From: Bacteroidota bacterium
Lineage (GTDB): Bacteria; Bacteroidota; Bacteroidia; Chitinophagales; Chitinophagaceae
DNA length: 41,032 bases
Direction: 5' to 3'
NCBI GenBank assembly: GCA_023423835.1
Contig: JAFAEW010000090.1
Span: 1 to 41,032, forward strand
In this document: piece after piece, positions 9,421 through 17,592 of the stretch
Layout: every line of letters starts with the position of its first letter
Position numbering within the stretch: position 1 is the first letter of the stretch
Program-made: the position numbers and the translations under genes
Notes under the pieces: generated by a model
Told to the model about the DNA's origin: nothing
The model's database searches: none
What the model saw: the letters and a program-made list of their open reading frames with translations, nothing else

Positions 9421-10428
9421 ATGTTGAAAAAAAGGCTACATAACGTTATCTGGATTTTACTCGGGGGTTGTACCCTCCTGGTGCTTGTTGCTGCTATGAA
9501 TAAAAAGAATGGCCGTACCTGTGAACGTATCTCAGTTGAATTTGAAGCAGGAAAAGCAAAAAATTTCATCAGCAAAAAAGATGTGTTGAATATCCTGAAA
9601 GAAAATGGGGCCGAAGCAGGAAAAGACATTTCTTCCTTTCCGATTGAGGCACTGGAAGAAATGCTTGAAAAAAATAAATGGATTGCCGGTGCGGATCTGT
9701 TTTTCGATAAGCAGATGACGCTTCATGTGAAAATAAACGAGCCGGTTCCAACAGCCAGGATTTTCAGCCGGAATGGGAACAGCTTTTATGTTGACAGCGC
9801 TGCTACCGTGCTTCCCCTTCCGCAAAACGTGAGTATGCGACTCCCGGTATTTACCAACATTCCCAACAGAAACGACAAACTGTTCGACAGTACGATTAAA
9901 GACATTGTGAAGCTATCATCCTTCATTCAGTCCGACAGCTTCTGGCAGCATCAGATTGCACAGGTAGATCTTACAAACAGTGGTGAATACGAGCTCGTTC
10001 CGGTAGTCGGAAACCAGCTATTGAAAATTGGACCAGCAGAGAATCTGGAGGAAAAGTTTTCAAAGCTGAAATTGTTTTACAATGAAATCTGGGATAAGAC
10101 AGGGTTTGAAAAATATTCGATAGTTGATGTGAGGTTTAAAGACCAATTGGTTGCAACAAAGAGATCGGGCAGCGTACAACGATCAGATTCAGTCCGCCTG
10201 AAAACAAAGCCTGAACAAACAATTGAAGCACACGAAAAGGAGCAGCAAAAGGATTTGGTACGTGAATCCAAACCCGCGAAAAAAGAGGTTCAAAATGTAA
10301 ACAATAAAACAAAAAGATCAGAGGTAAAAAAACCGGTGATAAAGAAGGAGAATCTGCAGCCGGCAGGAGTTGAAAACGAAAGGCAGCCGAAAGCGGTGAT
10401 GCCTAAAAAAGGAAAGGCGCAGCAATAG
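9421..10428 (+). CDS. ftsQ: Cell division protein FtsQ/DivIB
   Basis: Single-pass bitopic division protein linking early and late divisome parts. A short basic N-terminus is followed by one hydrophobic segment (about residues 9-25, WILLGGCTLLVLVAA) and a periplasmic POTRA/FtsQ region (about 35-240). From about residue 244 to 335 comes an unusual tail rich in Lys, Glu, Gln and Val with no obvious fold. FtsQ is poorly conserved, so the call leans on topology and position between murC and ftsA. Length is well above the ~250-280 residues usual for the family because of this tail. Confidence 0.88.
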   Translation: MLKKRLHNVIWILLGGCTLLVLVAAMNKKNGRTCERISVEFEAGKAKNFISKKDVLNILKENGAEAGKDISSFPIEALEEMLEKNKWIAGADLFFDKQMTLHVKINEPVPTARIFSRNGNSFYVDSAATVLPLPQNVSMRLPVFTNIPNRNDKLFDSTIKDIVKLSSFIQSDSFWQHQIAQVDLTNSGEYELVPVVGNQLLKIGPAENLEEKFSKLKLFYNEIWDKTGFEKYSIVDVRFKDQLVATKRSGSVQRSDSVRLKTKPEQTIEAHEKEQQKDLVRESKPAKKEVQNVNNKTKRSEVKKPVIKKENLQPAGVENERQPKAVMPKKGKAQQ

Positions 10429-10476
10429 TTTCCGCTGATCAGAAAATAAAATGAAAAAACAACTAAAACAAACAAT

Positions 10477-11880
10477 ATGAATCAACATGAAAAATTCCAG
10501 CAGGATCGCCAAAAGGCGGAAGGCAAAGAATCGCCCATCATTGTTGGATTGGACATTGGAACTACCAAGATTGCCGTGATTGCCGGCCGGAAAAACGAAT
10601 ACGGCAAACTGGAGATCCTGGGATTCGGACGGGCCAACAGCAATGGCGTGCAGCATGGGCAGGTTTTGAACATCGATCAGACCATCAAAGCTATTCAGCA
10701 GGCAATGGAAAAATGTTTGGAAAGCAATCCTGATCTCGAAATCAATGAAGTGTATGTGGGCGTGGCCGGCCATCATATCAAGAGCCTGCAAACAAGAGGA
10801 GACCTTGTACGGCAGGATCCTGAAATTGAGATTCATCAGTCAGAGATCGATCAGTTGATAGAAAATCAGCGGAAGACTTTTATCCCTGCCGGTGATCAGA
10901 TTATTGATGTGATACCGCAGGATTTTAATGTTGACAATATTCAGAATGTAAAACATCCGGTTGGATACAATGGCGTGAAGATCGGTGCCAATTTCCACAT
11001 TATTACGGGTGATAAAAACGCCATCAGAAATATAAACCGGGCCGTTGAACGAAGCAATTTAAAGACGAGAGACCTGGTATTGCAGCCACTTGCTTCATCG
11101 AGTGCTGTAATGAGTGATTTTGATCTTGAAGCCGGTGTTGCCATTCTCGACATTGGCGGCGGAACGAGTGACCTTGCTGTATTTTATGAAGGTACGCTGC
11201 GCCACACTGCCGTAATTCCTTTCGGGGGAGAGAATATTACCAATGATATTAAAACGGGATTGGGCGTTTTAAAAAACCAGGCGGAAGCCATGAAGGTACA
11301 GTTTGGAAGCGCATTGGTTGCCGAAACAAAATCGAATGCGTACATCACTATTCCCGGCATGAAGGGATTACCACCCAAAGAAATCAGCGTAAAAAATCTT
11401 GCAAACATCATTCAGGCAAGAATGAGTGAAATCCTCGATTTTGTAAGCTATCACTTGCGTCAGGTAGGGATGGATAACCGGCTATTAAACGGCGGCATCA
11501 TCCTGACAGGTGGCGGATCGCAACTGACACACCTGATTCAACTGACCGAATATACTACCGGCCTCAATGCAAGAATCGGATATCCCTCAGAACACCTTGC
11601 AGCCAATCAGATAAATGAATTGAGTAAACCGATGTATGCTACCTGTATCGGCCTCATCCTGAAAGGATATAACGACTTCGAAACAGATAGAAAGGAATTT
11701 GAAAGGAAACACCGGAAGATTGCAGTTGTAGAACCCGCTTCGGTTGGTTCTGAAGAAGAAATAGTGGTAAAACCGGGCGGTGTTGAACCCGGAAAAAGGA
11801 AAGGATTGAATCAGTTTTGGGATAAGTTCAAAGAAAACATTATTGAGATCTTTAAAGAGGACGGAGATCATACATTATAA
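10477..11880 (+). CDS. ftsA: Cell division protein FtsA (actin-like FtsZ membrane tether)
   Basis: Actin/Hsp70-fold ATPase that anchors FtsZ filaments to the inner membrane and recruits the divisome. Phosphate 1 motif GLDIGTTKIAV is near residues 25-35, the phosphate 2 motif DIGGGTSDLAVF is in the middle, and the late GGIILTGGGSQL is the adenosine motif. The last ~20 residues (around FWDKFKENIIEIF) look like the amphipathic membrane-targeting helix. The gap to ftsQ is 48 nt and contains a 9-codon mini-ORF whose stop overlaps this ATG. The 467-residue length is ~45 over E. coli FtsA, mostly in the linker before the C-terminal helix. Confidence 0.96.
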   Translation: MNQHEKFQQDRQKAEGKESPIIVGLDIGTTKIAVIAGRKNEYGKLEILGFGRANSNGVQHGQVLNIDQTIKAIQQAMEKCLESNPDLEINEVYVGVAGHHIKSLQTRGDLVRQDPEIEIHQSEIDQLIENQRKTFIPAGDQIIDVIPQDFNVDNIQNVKHPVGYNGVKIGANFHIITGDKNAIRNINRAVERSNLKTRDLVLQPLASSSAVMSDFDLEAGVAILDIGGGTSDLAVFYEGTLRHTAVIPFGGENITNDIKTGLGVLKNQAEAMKVQFGSALVAETKSNAYITIPGMKGLPPKEISVKNLANIIQARMSEILDFVSYHLRQVGMDNRLLNGGIILTGGGSQLTHLIQLTEYTTGLNARIGYPSEHLAANQINELSKPMYATCIGLILKGYNDFETDRKEFERKHRKIAVVEPASVGSEEEIVVKPGGVEPGKRKGLNQFWDKFKENIIEIFKEDGDHTL

Positions 11881-12007
11881 TGTTGAAACGCCCAATTCTT
11901 TTTTAACGCAGTGCGAATAAAATGTTGAAAGATTTTTTTAAAATATTAAGACAAAAAGAAAAATAAAAACTTACTTACTTATTCATTCAATTTAAAAACA
12001 GTTTGTT

Positions 12008-13963
12008 ATGATACAGTTTGATCTTCCCAAATCAAAATCGTCCATTCTGAAAGTACTTGGAGTTGGTGGCGGTGGCAGTAATGCCGTGAATTTTATGTTT
12101 AGACAAGATATTGAAGGTGTGGATTTCATTATCTGTAATACGGATGCGAAGGCATTGGAACAAAGTAATATCCCGAATAAAATCCAGTTGGGTCCGCACC
12201 TCACTCAAGGGCTGGGGGCAGGGGCCAATCCGCAGGTTGGAAAACAAGCCACGGAAGAATCGCTCGAAGAAATCCGGAGAATTCTCGAGGTGAATACGAA
12301 AATGGCCTTCATCACCGCAGGCATGGGCGGAGGTACCGGAACGGGCGGCGCGCCGATCATTGCCCAGATATGCCGCGACCTCGGAATCCTTACCGTGGGC
12401 ATCGTTACAACACCTTTTGGATTTGAAGGACCGAGAAGGTTAAAGCAAGCCGAAGAAGGCATCCGTCAGATGCAACCTTACGTTGATACCCTGCTCGTGA
12501 TCAGCAATGACAAGCTGCGCATGCAATACGGTAATTTAAAAATGACGGAAGCCTTTGCAAAAGCAGATAATGTGCTGGCAACGGCAGCTAAATGTATTAC
12601 CGATATCATCAACAGCCGCGGTACCATCATCGTTGACTTTGCCGACGTTTGTACGGTAATGAAAAACGGTGGCGTTGCTATTCTCGGAAGCGCAACGGCC
12701 GAAGGCGAAAACAGGGCGCAAAAAGCAATTGAAGAAGCGCTCAACTCGCCCTTGCTCAACGACAGCGATATTAAGGGAGCAAAGTGGATTCTGGTGAACA
12801 TCAACAGCGGTGAAGGCGAGAATGAATGTACAATGGATGAATTTGAAATCATCAACAATCACCTCAGATTACAAAGCGGAGAAAATTCGGATCTGATCAT
12901 CGGAACCGGCTATGATGCAAGTCTCGGAGATAAGATCGGAATAACCATTATTGCTACCGGTTTTGAATTCAAAGATCCGTTTGTAAAAAGAGAATCCGCA
13001 CCGGTTCAAAAAAAGGCACCGAAGGAAGAAAAAATCATCATGACTTTGGGCGTGGATGGAGAAGAAAACAAGATGCATCAGCCGAAAGTTGAAGCCATAA
13101 AAAAAGATCCTTACGCACCGGAATTGAAAGAAGAAGAGCCGGTTGAAAAAGCCGTTCCCTCCTTTTCGTTTGTGGCAGAACCTCCGGCAGAGAAAAAAGA
13201 AGTTCCTGCTCCTGTTGAAAAGAAACCTGCTGTTCCTTTCCTTGAAAAAGAGGAGGAAAAACCGCATCCCTACGTGTCAATGCCGAAGCGTATGGATTAT
13301 ATTCCGCCTGCGTCAACAGAACATTCAACGGAAGAACCGTTGCGGTTTGAATTAACAATCAATGACGAACCTAAAAAACCGGTGGAAAAAAAGGAAGAAA
13401 AGCAATCCGGATTTATCTATGAAGAAAGGGAGGAGCCGGCTACCATCGACCTCAATAAGGGATTTTTGAGCAGGCCGAAAAACATTTATGCTGATCCCGC
13501 AATTTCTGATACTTCTTCAGGTCAGATGAAGGCGGAGAAAAAGCCGGTCGAACCGATGCCGGAGCCGAAAAAAGAATTCAAAAAACCGGCACCTCCTTCA
13601 TTTGTTCCAAAGGCAGAACCGGAAGAAAGCTTCGACTTTCGCCTTGTTGAAAAAGAAGAAAAAGAGGAAACGATTATTCCCGTTCCTGACTGCCCCGATC
13701 TCAATGAAGAGGAAGATCAGAAAAGGAGAGCTGCCGACAGAATCAATAAGCTGCGCAATCTGTCATACAATATGAACGGAACAGATGCAAACAACGATTA
13801 CGATAACGTACCGGCTTATGTGAGAAGAAATATGGAACTGTTTGGCAATGCGCTTACTTCTGTGGAAAAATTTTACAGTAAGGTAACAGTAAAAAAAGAT
13901 GAAAATGATGAAACGAAAATATCGACCATCAATACATTTTTAGACGGTAAAAAGCCTGATTAA
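12008..13963 (+). CDS. ftsZ: Cell division protein FtsZ, tubulin-like GTPase with long C-terminal linker
   Basis: Forms the Z ring at mid-cell. The N-terminal GGGGSNAVN loop and the tubulin signature GGGTGTGG (107-114) are intact; the GTPase and C-terminal subdomains end near residue 320. A very long Pro/Glu/Lys-rich linker (about 320-630) follows, ending in the conserved C-terminal peptide STINTFLDGKKPD that binds FtsA and other partners. Total length 651 compares with ~380 in E. coli; long linkers occur in Bacteroidetes but this is at the long end. A 127-nt A/T-rich gap separates it from ftsA, so an internal promoter is possible. An intrinsic terminator follows. Confidence 0.97.
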   Translation: MIQFDLPKSKSSILKVLGVGGGGSNAVNFMFRQDIEGVDFIICNTDAKALEQSNIPNKIQLGPHLTQGLGAGANPQVGKQATEESLEEIRRILEVNTKMAFITAGMGGGTGTGGAPIIAQICRDLGILTVGIVTTPFGFEGPRRLKQAEEGIRQMQPYVDTLLVISNDKLRMQYGNLKMTEAFAKADNVLATAAKCITDIINSRGTIIVDFADVCTVMKNGGVAILGSATAEGENRAQKAIEEALNSPLLNDSDIKGAKWILVNINSGEGENECTMDEFEIINNHLRLQSGENSDLIIGTGYDASLGDKIGITIIATGFEFKDPFVKRESAPVQKKAPKEEKIIMTLGVDGEENKMHQPKVEAIKKDPYAPELKEEEPVEKAVPSFSFVAEPPAEKKEVPAPVEKKPAVPFLEKEEEKPHPYVSMPKRMDYIPPASTEHSTEEPLRFELTINDEPKKPVEKKEEKQSGFIYEEREEPATIDLNKGFLSRPKNIYADPAISDTSSGQMKAEKKPVEPMPEPKKEFKKPAPPSFVPKAEPEESFDFRLVEKEEKEETIIPVPDCPDLNEEEDQKRRAADRINKLRNLSYNMNGTDANNDYDNVPAYVRRNMELFGNALTSVEKFYSKVTVKKDENDETKISTINTFLDGKKPD

Positions 13964-13994
13964 TCGGGCAGTTTTATGGTGTTTTAGTTGTTGG

Positions 13995-14022
13995 GCCTCC
14001 GGATACATCCGGGGGCTTTTTT
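13995..14022 (+). terminator. Intrinsic terminator of the dcw operon
   Basis: GCCTCCGG and CCGGGGGC form an 8-bp stem with one G-U pair around the loop ATACAT, followed directly by six T. It lies 31 nt after the ftsZ stop and closes the whole division cluster. Confidence 0.9.
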
Positions 14023-14048
14023 GTTGCAGCAAATTCGGTTTATCTTTA
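14020..14048 (+). promoter_or_regulatory. Putative Bacteroidetes promoter for the EEP-family gene
   Basis: TTTG (14020-14023) and TATCTTTA (14041-14048; 7 of 8 to TAnnTTTG after alignment to the consensus) are 17 nt apart, at the short end of the allowed spacing. The start codon is 33 nt further on. The -33 box shares bases with the terminator T-run, so the assignment is weak. Confidence 0.4.
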
Positions 14049-14081
14049 CTGCTTTCCACAAATTGTTACTAAATAATTTTT

Positions 14082-14942
14082 ATGAAAAAATACCTGCTCA
14101 CTATTTCTGTCCTGCTATTATTTCAGCTCACTTATGCACAATCGTCTTTGAATATTATGACTTTCAATCTCAGATTGAATACACCGGCCGACAGCGCCAA
14201 CAGCTGGCCCTTCAGAAAAGATCTTGTTGCCCGCCAGATCCTGTCGCACCAAACCGATATCGTGGGCGTTCAGGAAGCATTAAACGATCAAATGGAAGAT
14301 TTGAAAGAAAGGTTGAAAAATTATGCATCGATTGGAGTTGGCCGGGAAGACGGCAAAACGAAAGGAGAATATTCCGCTATTTTTTATAATACCGACCGGC
14401 TGCAAATGCTGAATCACGCTACGTTCTGGTTGTCGGAAACGCCGGATAAGGCCGGTTCGAGAGGTTGGGATGCCGCACTTCCGAGAATTGTAACCTGGGG
14501 CTTGTTTAAAGATTTAAAATCCGGAAAGGAATTTTATGCATTCAATACCCACTTCGATCACATGGGAAAAACGGCACGCAAAGAAAGTGCGTTGCTATTG
14601 ATGAAAAAGGTGAATGAAATCGCGGGAAATAAGCCGGTTGTCATCACCGGTGATTTCAATGCCATTCCCGCCGACGAGCCGATAAGATTATTGCTGGATC
14701 CGGAAAATCCCCTTCATTTTATTGACAGCAAGGCAATCAGCAAAACCGCCCATTCCGGACCCGAAGGAACTTTCAATAATTTCGTATTCAACAATCCGAA
14801 ACAGGAAAGGATCGATTATATTTTCATCAAAAACGGGATCAGCGTTCTGAATCATGCAACGCTGGTTGAATCATCCAACAACCGATATACTTCGGATCAT
14901 TTCCCCGTCTTCGCACAAATCGTTTTACCTACAACTTATTAG
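14082..14942 (+). CDS. Secreted endonuclease/exonuclease/phosphatase (EEP) family protein
   Basis: The protein starts with a signal peptide (KKYLLTISVLLLFQLTYA, cut before Gln), so it acts outside the cytoplasm. The rest is a complete EEP-fold metal-dependent phosphodiesterase domain: MTFNLRLN, VGVQEA (metal-binding Glu), GDFNAIP (Asp and Asn) and the C-terminal SDHFPV (catalytic His). Substrate is unknown; members hydrolyse nucleic acids, sphingomyelin or inositol phosphates. Two bases separate it from the epimerase gene downstream, so they share a transcript. The 286-residue length fits a single-domain member. Confidence 0.85.
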   Translation: MKKYLLTISVLLLFQLTYAQSSLNIMTFNLRLNTPADSANSWPFRKDLVARQILSHQTDIVGVQEALNDQMEDLKERLKNYASIGVGREDGKTKGEYSAIFYNTDRLQMLNHATFWLSETPDKAGSRGWDAALPRIVTWGLFKDLKSGKEFYAFNTHFDHMGKTARKESALLLMKKVNEIAGNKPVVITGDFNAIPADEPIRLLLDPENPLHFIDSKAISKTAHSGPEGTFNNFVFNNPKQERIDYIFIKNGISVLNHATLVESSNNRYTSDHFPVFAQIVLPTTY

Positions 14943-14944
14943 AC

Positions 14945-15871
14945 ATGCCGGTTGTATTAATTTCGGGAGGAACGGGTTTAATAGGATCGTACCTAAGTTC
15001 AATTCTGATGGAAAAGGGATACGAGTGTGTGGTGCTTACCCGCTCGGTTCCCAAAGATCCAAAACCGGGAATAAAATATGCAGAATGGGACGTTGCAAAA
15101 AAGACAATCGATAAAGAGGCGATCGCAACTGCCGACTACATTATTCATCTTGCCGGAGCCAATGTTGCAGAGAAAAGATGGACACCGAAAAGAAAAAAGG
15201 AAATTGTAGACAGCAGAACCGAAAGCACGGATCTATTAATTGAGTCGCTTCGTTCAACGCCCAATCAATTAAAAGCATTTATCAGCGCCTCGGCCATCGG
15301 CTATTACGGCGCGGATACAGAAAGATCAAAACGTTCGGGTTTCAAAGAAGACGATCCTCCGGCAAACGATTTCTTAGGCAGCACCTGCAGGCAATGGGAA
15401 GAATCGGTCTGGAAAGCAGCCGAAATATTAAAGGTTCGAACGGTTATATTCCGCCAGGGAATTGTACTTACAAAAGAAGAGGGCGCACTGGAAAAATTTA
15501 AACAACCTCTTAAATTCGGCCTGGCAACCATCCTGGGAAACGGTAGACAAACGATAAGCTGGATTCACGTTCATGACCTTTGCCGTATGTACCTCGAAGC
15601 GCTAAAAGAACCGCTGTCGGGCAGGTTTAATGCCGTTGCTCCTCAAACGATCTCAAACAAAGAATTTGTGCTTTCGCTGGCAAAACATATCCGCAAAACC
15701 GCTTTCATACCCGTGCACGTTCCTTCCTTCGTTTTAAAAACGGTTTTGGGAGAAATGAGTATCGAAGTATTAAAGAGTGCAACAGTAAATTGCGATAAAA
15801 TAAAATCCACGGGTTTCAGATTCCTTTACCCATCGGTAGAACCGGCATTTACAAACCTGCTGAAAACGTAA
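14945..15871 (+). CDS. TIGR01777-type NAD(P)-dependent epimerase (SDR superfamily)
   Basis: Extended short-chain dehydrogenase fold with the dinucleotide loop SGGTGLIGSYL at the N-terminus, HLAGANVAEKRW in the middle, and SASAIGYYG carrying the Ser and Tyr-Tyr of the active site region. These segments are characteristic of the TIGR01777 (YfcH/SulA-like) family, whose substrate is not established. At 308 residues it is full length. It starts 2 nt after the EEP gene. Function beyond nucleotide-dependent oxidoreduction or epimerisation cannot be read from sequence. Confidence 0.88.
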   Translation: MPVVLISGGTGLIGSYLSSILMEKGYECVVLTRSVPKDPKPGIKYAEWDVAKKTIDKEAIATADYIIHLAGANVAEKRWTPKRKKEIVDSRTESTDLLIESLRSTPNQLKAFISASAIGYYGADTERSKRSGFKEDDPPANDFLGSTCRQWEESVWKAAEILKVRTVIFRQGIVLTKEEGALEKFKQPLKFGLATILGNGRQTISWIHVHDLCRMYLEALKEPLSGRFNAVAPQTISNKEFVLSLAKHIRKTAFIPVHVPSFVLKTVLGEMSIEVLKSATVNCDKIKSTGFRFLYPSVEPAFTNLLKT

Positions 15872-15881
15872 TTTAATGCCG

Positions 15882-15900
15882 GTTTAAACAGCGTTTAAAC
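15882..15900. promoter_or_regulatory. Twin GTTTAAAC palindromes upstream of ruvC
   Basis: Two identical perfect 8-bp palindromes GTTTAAAC (15882-15889 and 15893-15900) are placed 11 bp apart centre to centre, one helical turn, in the 55-nt gap before ruvC. A weak -7-like box TAGTTTTA (15911-15918) follows, so they would sit in the -33 zone. An operator is a guess. Confidence 0.35.
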
Positions 15901-15926
15901 CACAATTGCATAGTTTTACATCCTTA

Positions 15927-16496
15927 ATGATCAGCAATAAAAACACAGCAATCATTCTTGGTATAGATCCCGGAACCGTGGTGATGGGATATGCAGCAAT
16001 TGCTGTTTGTGAAAAGAAGATCACCCTTCTTCAAATGGATAGCTTACGGTTGAATGCTGAAAAGGATATTTATGCAAGACTGGAAAAAATTCATTCAAAA
16101 GTACTGGAACTGATTCTTTTGCATCGCCCAACCTGCTTTGCCATTGAAGCGCCGTTTTTCGGTAAGAACGTCCAAAGTATGCTGAAGCTCGGCCGTGCAC
16201 AGGGAGTGGCCATCGCTGCGGCTATGCAAAGTAAAATTGAGGTAACAGAATATTCCCCCAAAAAAGTAAAACAGTCCATTACAGGAAACGGGAATGCAGA
16301 TAAAGAACAGGTCTGGAAAATGTTGCAAAGACTTGTGGAAATTGATGAAAAACCAGCTTATCTCGATGCATCGGATGCATTGGCTGTCGCCATCTGCCAT
16401 CATTTTCAAACCGGTTCTGTCCTCGCCGTCCGGGGAAACCATTTTAAAGACTGGAATGACTTCCTCCGGAAAAATGAAAATAAGGTAAGGAAGTAA
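15927..16496 (+). CDS. ruvC: Crossover junction endodeoxyribonuclease RuvC
   Basis: Holliday-junction resolvase acting with RuvAB in recombination repair. The four acidic catalytic residues of the RNase H-like fold can be assigned: Asp14 in GIDPGT, Glu74 in FAIEAPFFG, and Asp147 and Asp150 in DASDALAVAICH. ATG at 15927 is preferred over an upstream TTG at 15906 because it gives the usual ~12 residues before the first catalytic strand. The 189-residue length is normal. It converges with the HIT gene with 9 nt between stop codons. Confidence 0.95.
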   Translation: MISNKNTAIILGIDPGTVVMGYAAIAVCEKKITLLQMDSLRLNAEKDIYARLEKIHSKVLELILLHRPTCFAIEAPFFGKNVQSMLKLGRAQGVAIAAAMQSKIEVTEYSPKKVKQSITGNGNADKEQVWKMLQRLVEIDEKPAYLDASDALAVAICHHFQTGSVLAVRGNHFKDWNDFLRKNENKVRK

Positions 16497-16505
16497 CTTC
16501 CGTTT

Positions 16506-16898
16506 TTATCCCATAGCAGCAACGATCCTTTGCTGTATTTCTCTGAATTCGTCTTCCGACAACTTAAGTTTCGGTTTACTGAAATTGAGATCATCAATGC
16601 TGTTGATCGGCACGAGATGCAAATGTGCATGCGGCACTTCCAAACCAACGACGGCCATTCCACAACGGTTGCATTCGAAGGTTTGTTCGATCGCTTTTGC
16701 AATAGGTTGCGCAAATACCATCAGCTCGGACAAGTATTCGGTGGGTAGATCAAACATTTTATCGATCTCAAGTTTTGGTATTACCAGCACGTGTCCTTTC
16801 ACAATTGGAAAAATATCGAGAAAAGCAAAAAACCTGTCGTTTTCTGCCACCTTGTACGATGGGATTTCACCTTTAATGATCTTCGAAAAAATAGTCAT
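16506..16898 (-). CDS. HIT family (histidine triad) nucleotide-binding protein
   Basis: Small cytoplasmic hydrolase or transferase of the HIT superfamily, acting on nucleoside phosphoramidates or dinucleotides. The triad HAHLHLVP (His90, His92, His94) is intact; the N-terminal IFSKIIKGEIPSYKV segment is typical of Hint/HinT-like members. CNRC at 76-79 is a possible but unproven metal site. Length 130 is standard. A promoter-like pair lies directly before the ATG, see the adjacent entry. Confidence 0.93.
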   Translation of the reverse strand: MTIFSKIIKGEIPSYKVAENDRFFAFLDIFPIVKGHVLVIPKLEIDKMFDLPTEYLSELMVFAQPIAKAIEQTFECNRCGMAVVGLEVPHAHLHLVPINSIDDLNFSKPKLKLSEDEFREIQQRIVAAMG

Positions 16899-16901
16899 GG
16901 C

Positions 16902-16934
16902 TAAAGTTATTTTTCATTTTCGGAAATGTAACAA
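16902..16934 (-). promoter_or_regulatory. Putative promoter abutting the HIT start codon
   Basis: On the - strand TTG (16932-16934), 22 nt, then TAACTTTA (16902-16909; 7 of 8 to TAnnTTTG). Only 3 nt separate the box from the ATG, which would make the mRNA leaderless. Confidence 0.4.
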
Positions 16935-17045
16935 TTTCTTGCCGATCCGGTTTGCATTATGAGGAAAATTACCCGCGCTCCTGATGGCGGTCATAAAAAA
17001 ACAATGTAGCCTGAAGGAATTTTGTACCCACAAAATTTAAAAGAT

Positions 17046-17393
17046 ATGGCTCAAACAATTGCTCACCCCGCCGCTCTCTCCGACGAAACCAGGGTTTCAA
17101 GAAAATCAAAATTTTTTACATGGTGTGAAAATCAGAAAGATTACCGCTTCCTTTGGATGGGAGTAATTTTATTTGGTCAAATTGGCGCCATTGTTCCCAT
17201 TACCGCGTTTTCCATTGCTTTTTTCGGTAACAATTCGCTGGTTCTATGGGTACTGATGTTTGTCTTTAATGTTCCTGTTTTTGCATTAAACCTTGCTGCT
17301 CAGCCTTTGAAGATTACGATTCCGGCCTTGCTTATTGCAACAGCAGGCAGCTTGTCGCTCGTTATTGCAAGTTTCGGATCATACTTCCTGTAA
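17046..17393 (+). CDS. Small membrane protein of unknown function
   Basis: A 115-residue protein with a polar N-terminus (~35 residues) and three hydrophobic segments (about 42-63, 68-88 and 93-115); it probably lies in the inner membrane. I recognise no family. The ATG at 17046 has AAAAG just upstream; an in-frame TTG at 17022 would add 8 residues but overlaps a promoter-like TTTG. The gene is monocistronic: the HIT gene upstream is divergent and a strong terminator follows. Hydrophobic coding pattern and flanking signals support a real gene. Confidence 0.65.
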   Translation: MAQTIAHPAALSDETRVSRKSKFFTWCENQKDYRFLWMGVILFGQIGAIVPITAFSIAFFGNNSLVLWVLMFVFNVPVFALNLAAQPLKITIPALLIATAGSLSLVIASFGSYFL

Positions 17394-17459
17394 CCTTCCA
17401 AAATTTCGCACTGAAATCAGAGTTTAAATAAATCAAAGTTTCAAACTACCCCGTTTTTT

Positions 17460-17492
17460 AAAAAACCTTCCAGATTCCGGAAGGTTTTTTTT
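17460..17492. terminator. Strong intrinsic terminator after the small membrane protein
   Basis: AAAAAACCTTCC and GGAAGGTTTTTT pair perfectly over 12 bp around the loop AGATTCC, and two more T follow. The A/T symmetry lets it work in both directions. Confidence 0.9.
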
Positions 17493-17556
17493 CATTCTTC
17501 ACCTGAAATCGAGCGTTGGGGATCCGAAATTTTTGTGGATAACCAAAGTATAATTA

Positions 17557-17588
17557 TTGGTAAAATGACTAAGGGTGAATTACTTTTG
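17557..17588 (+). promoter_or_regulatory. Promoter of the glycosyltransferase-rsmG operon
   Basis: TTG (17557-17559), 21 nt, then TACTTTTG (17581-17588), an exact match to the Bacteroidetes -7 consensus TAnnTTTG. The ATG begins 4 nt after the box, predicting a leaderless mRNA starting at or next to the initiation codon. Confidence 0.65.
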
Positions 17589-17592
17589 TTCA

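Noticed and set aside
13988..14389. 133-codon + strand frame overlapping the EEP gene
   Set aside because: It starts in the ftsZ terminator and runs in a shifted frame over a well-supported gene.
15906..15926. TTG start for ruvC
   Set aside because: It adds 7 residues not typical of RuvC and overlaps the putative promoter box; ATG at 15927 fits the family length.
17575..17592. GTG start for the GT2 glycosyltransferase
   Set aside because: It overlaps the exact -7 box TACTTTTG, so it would lie upstream of the transcript start.
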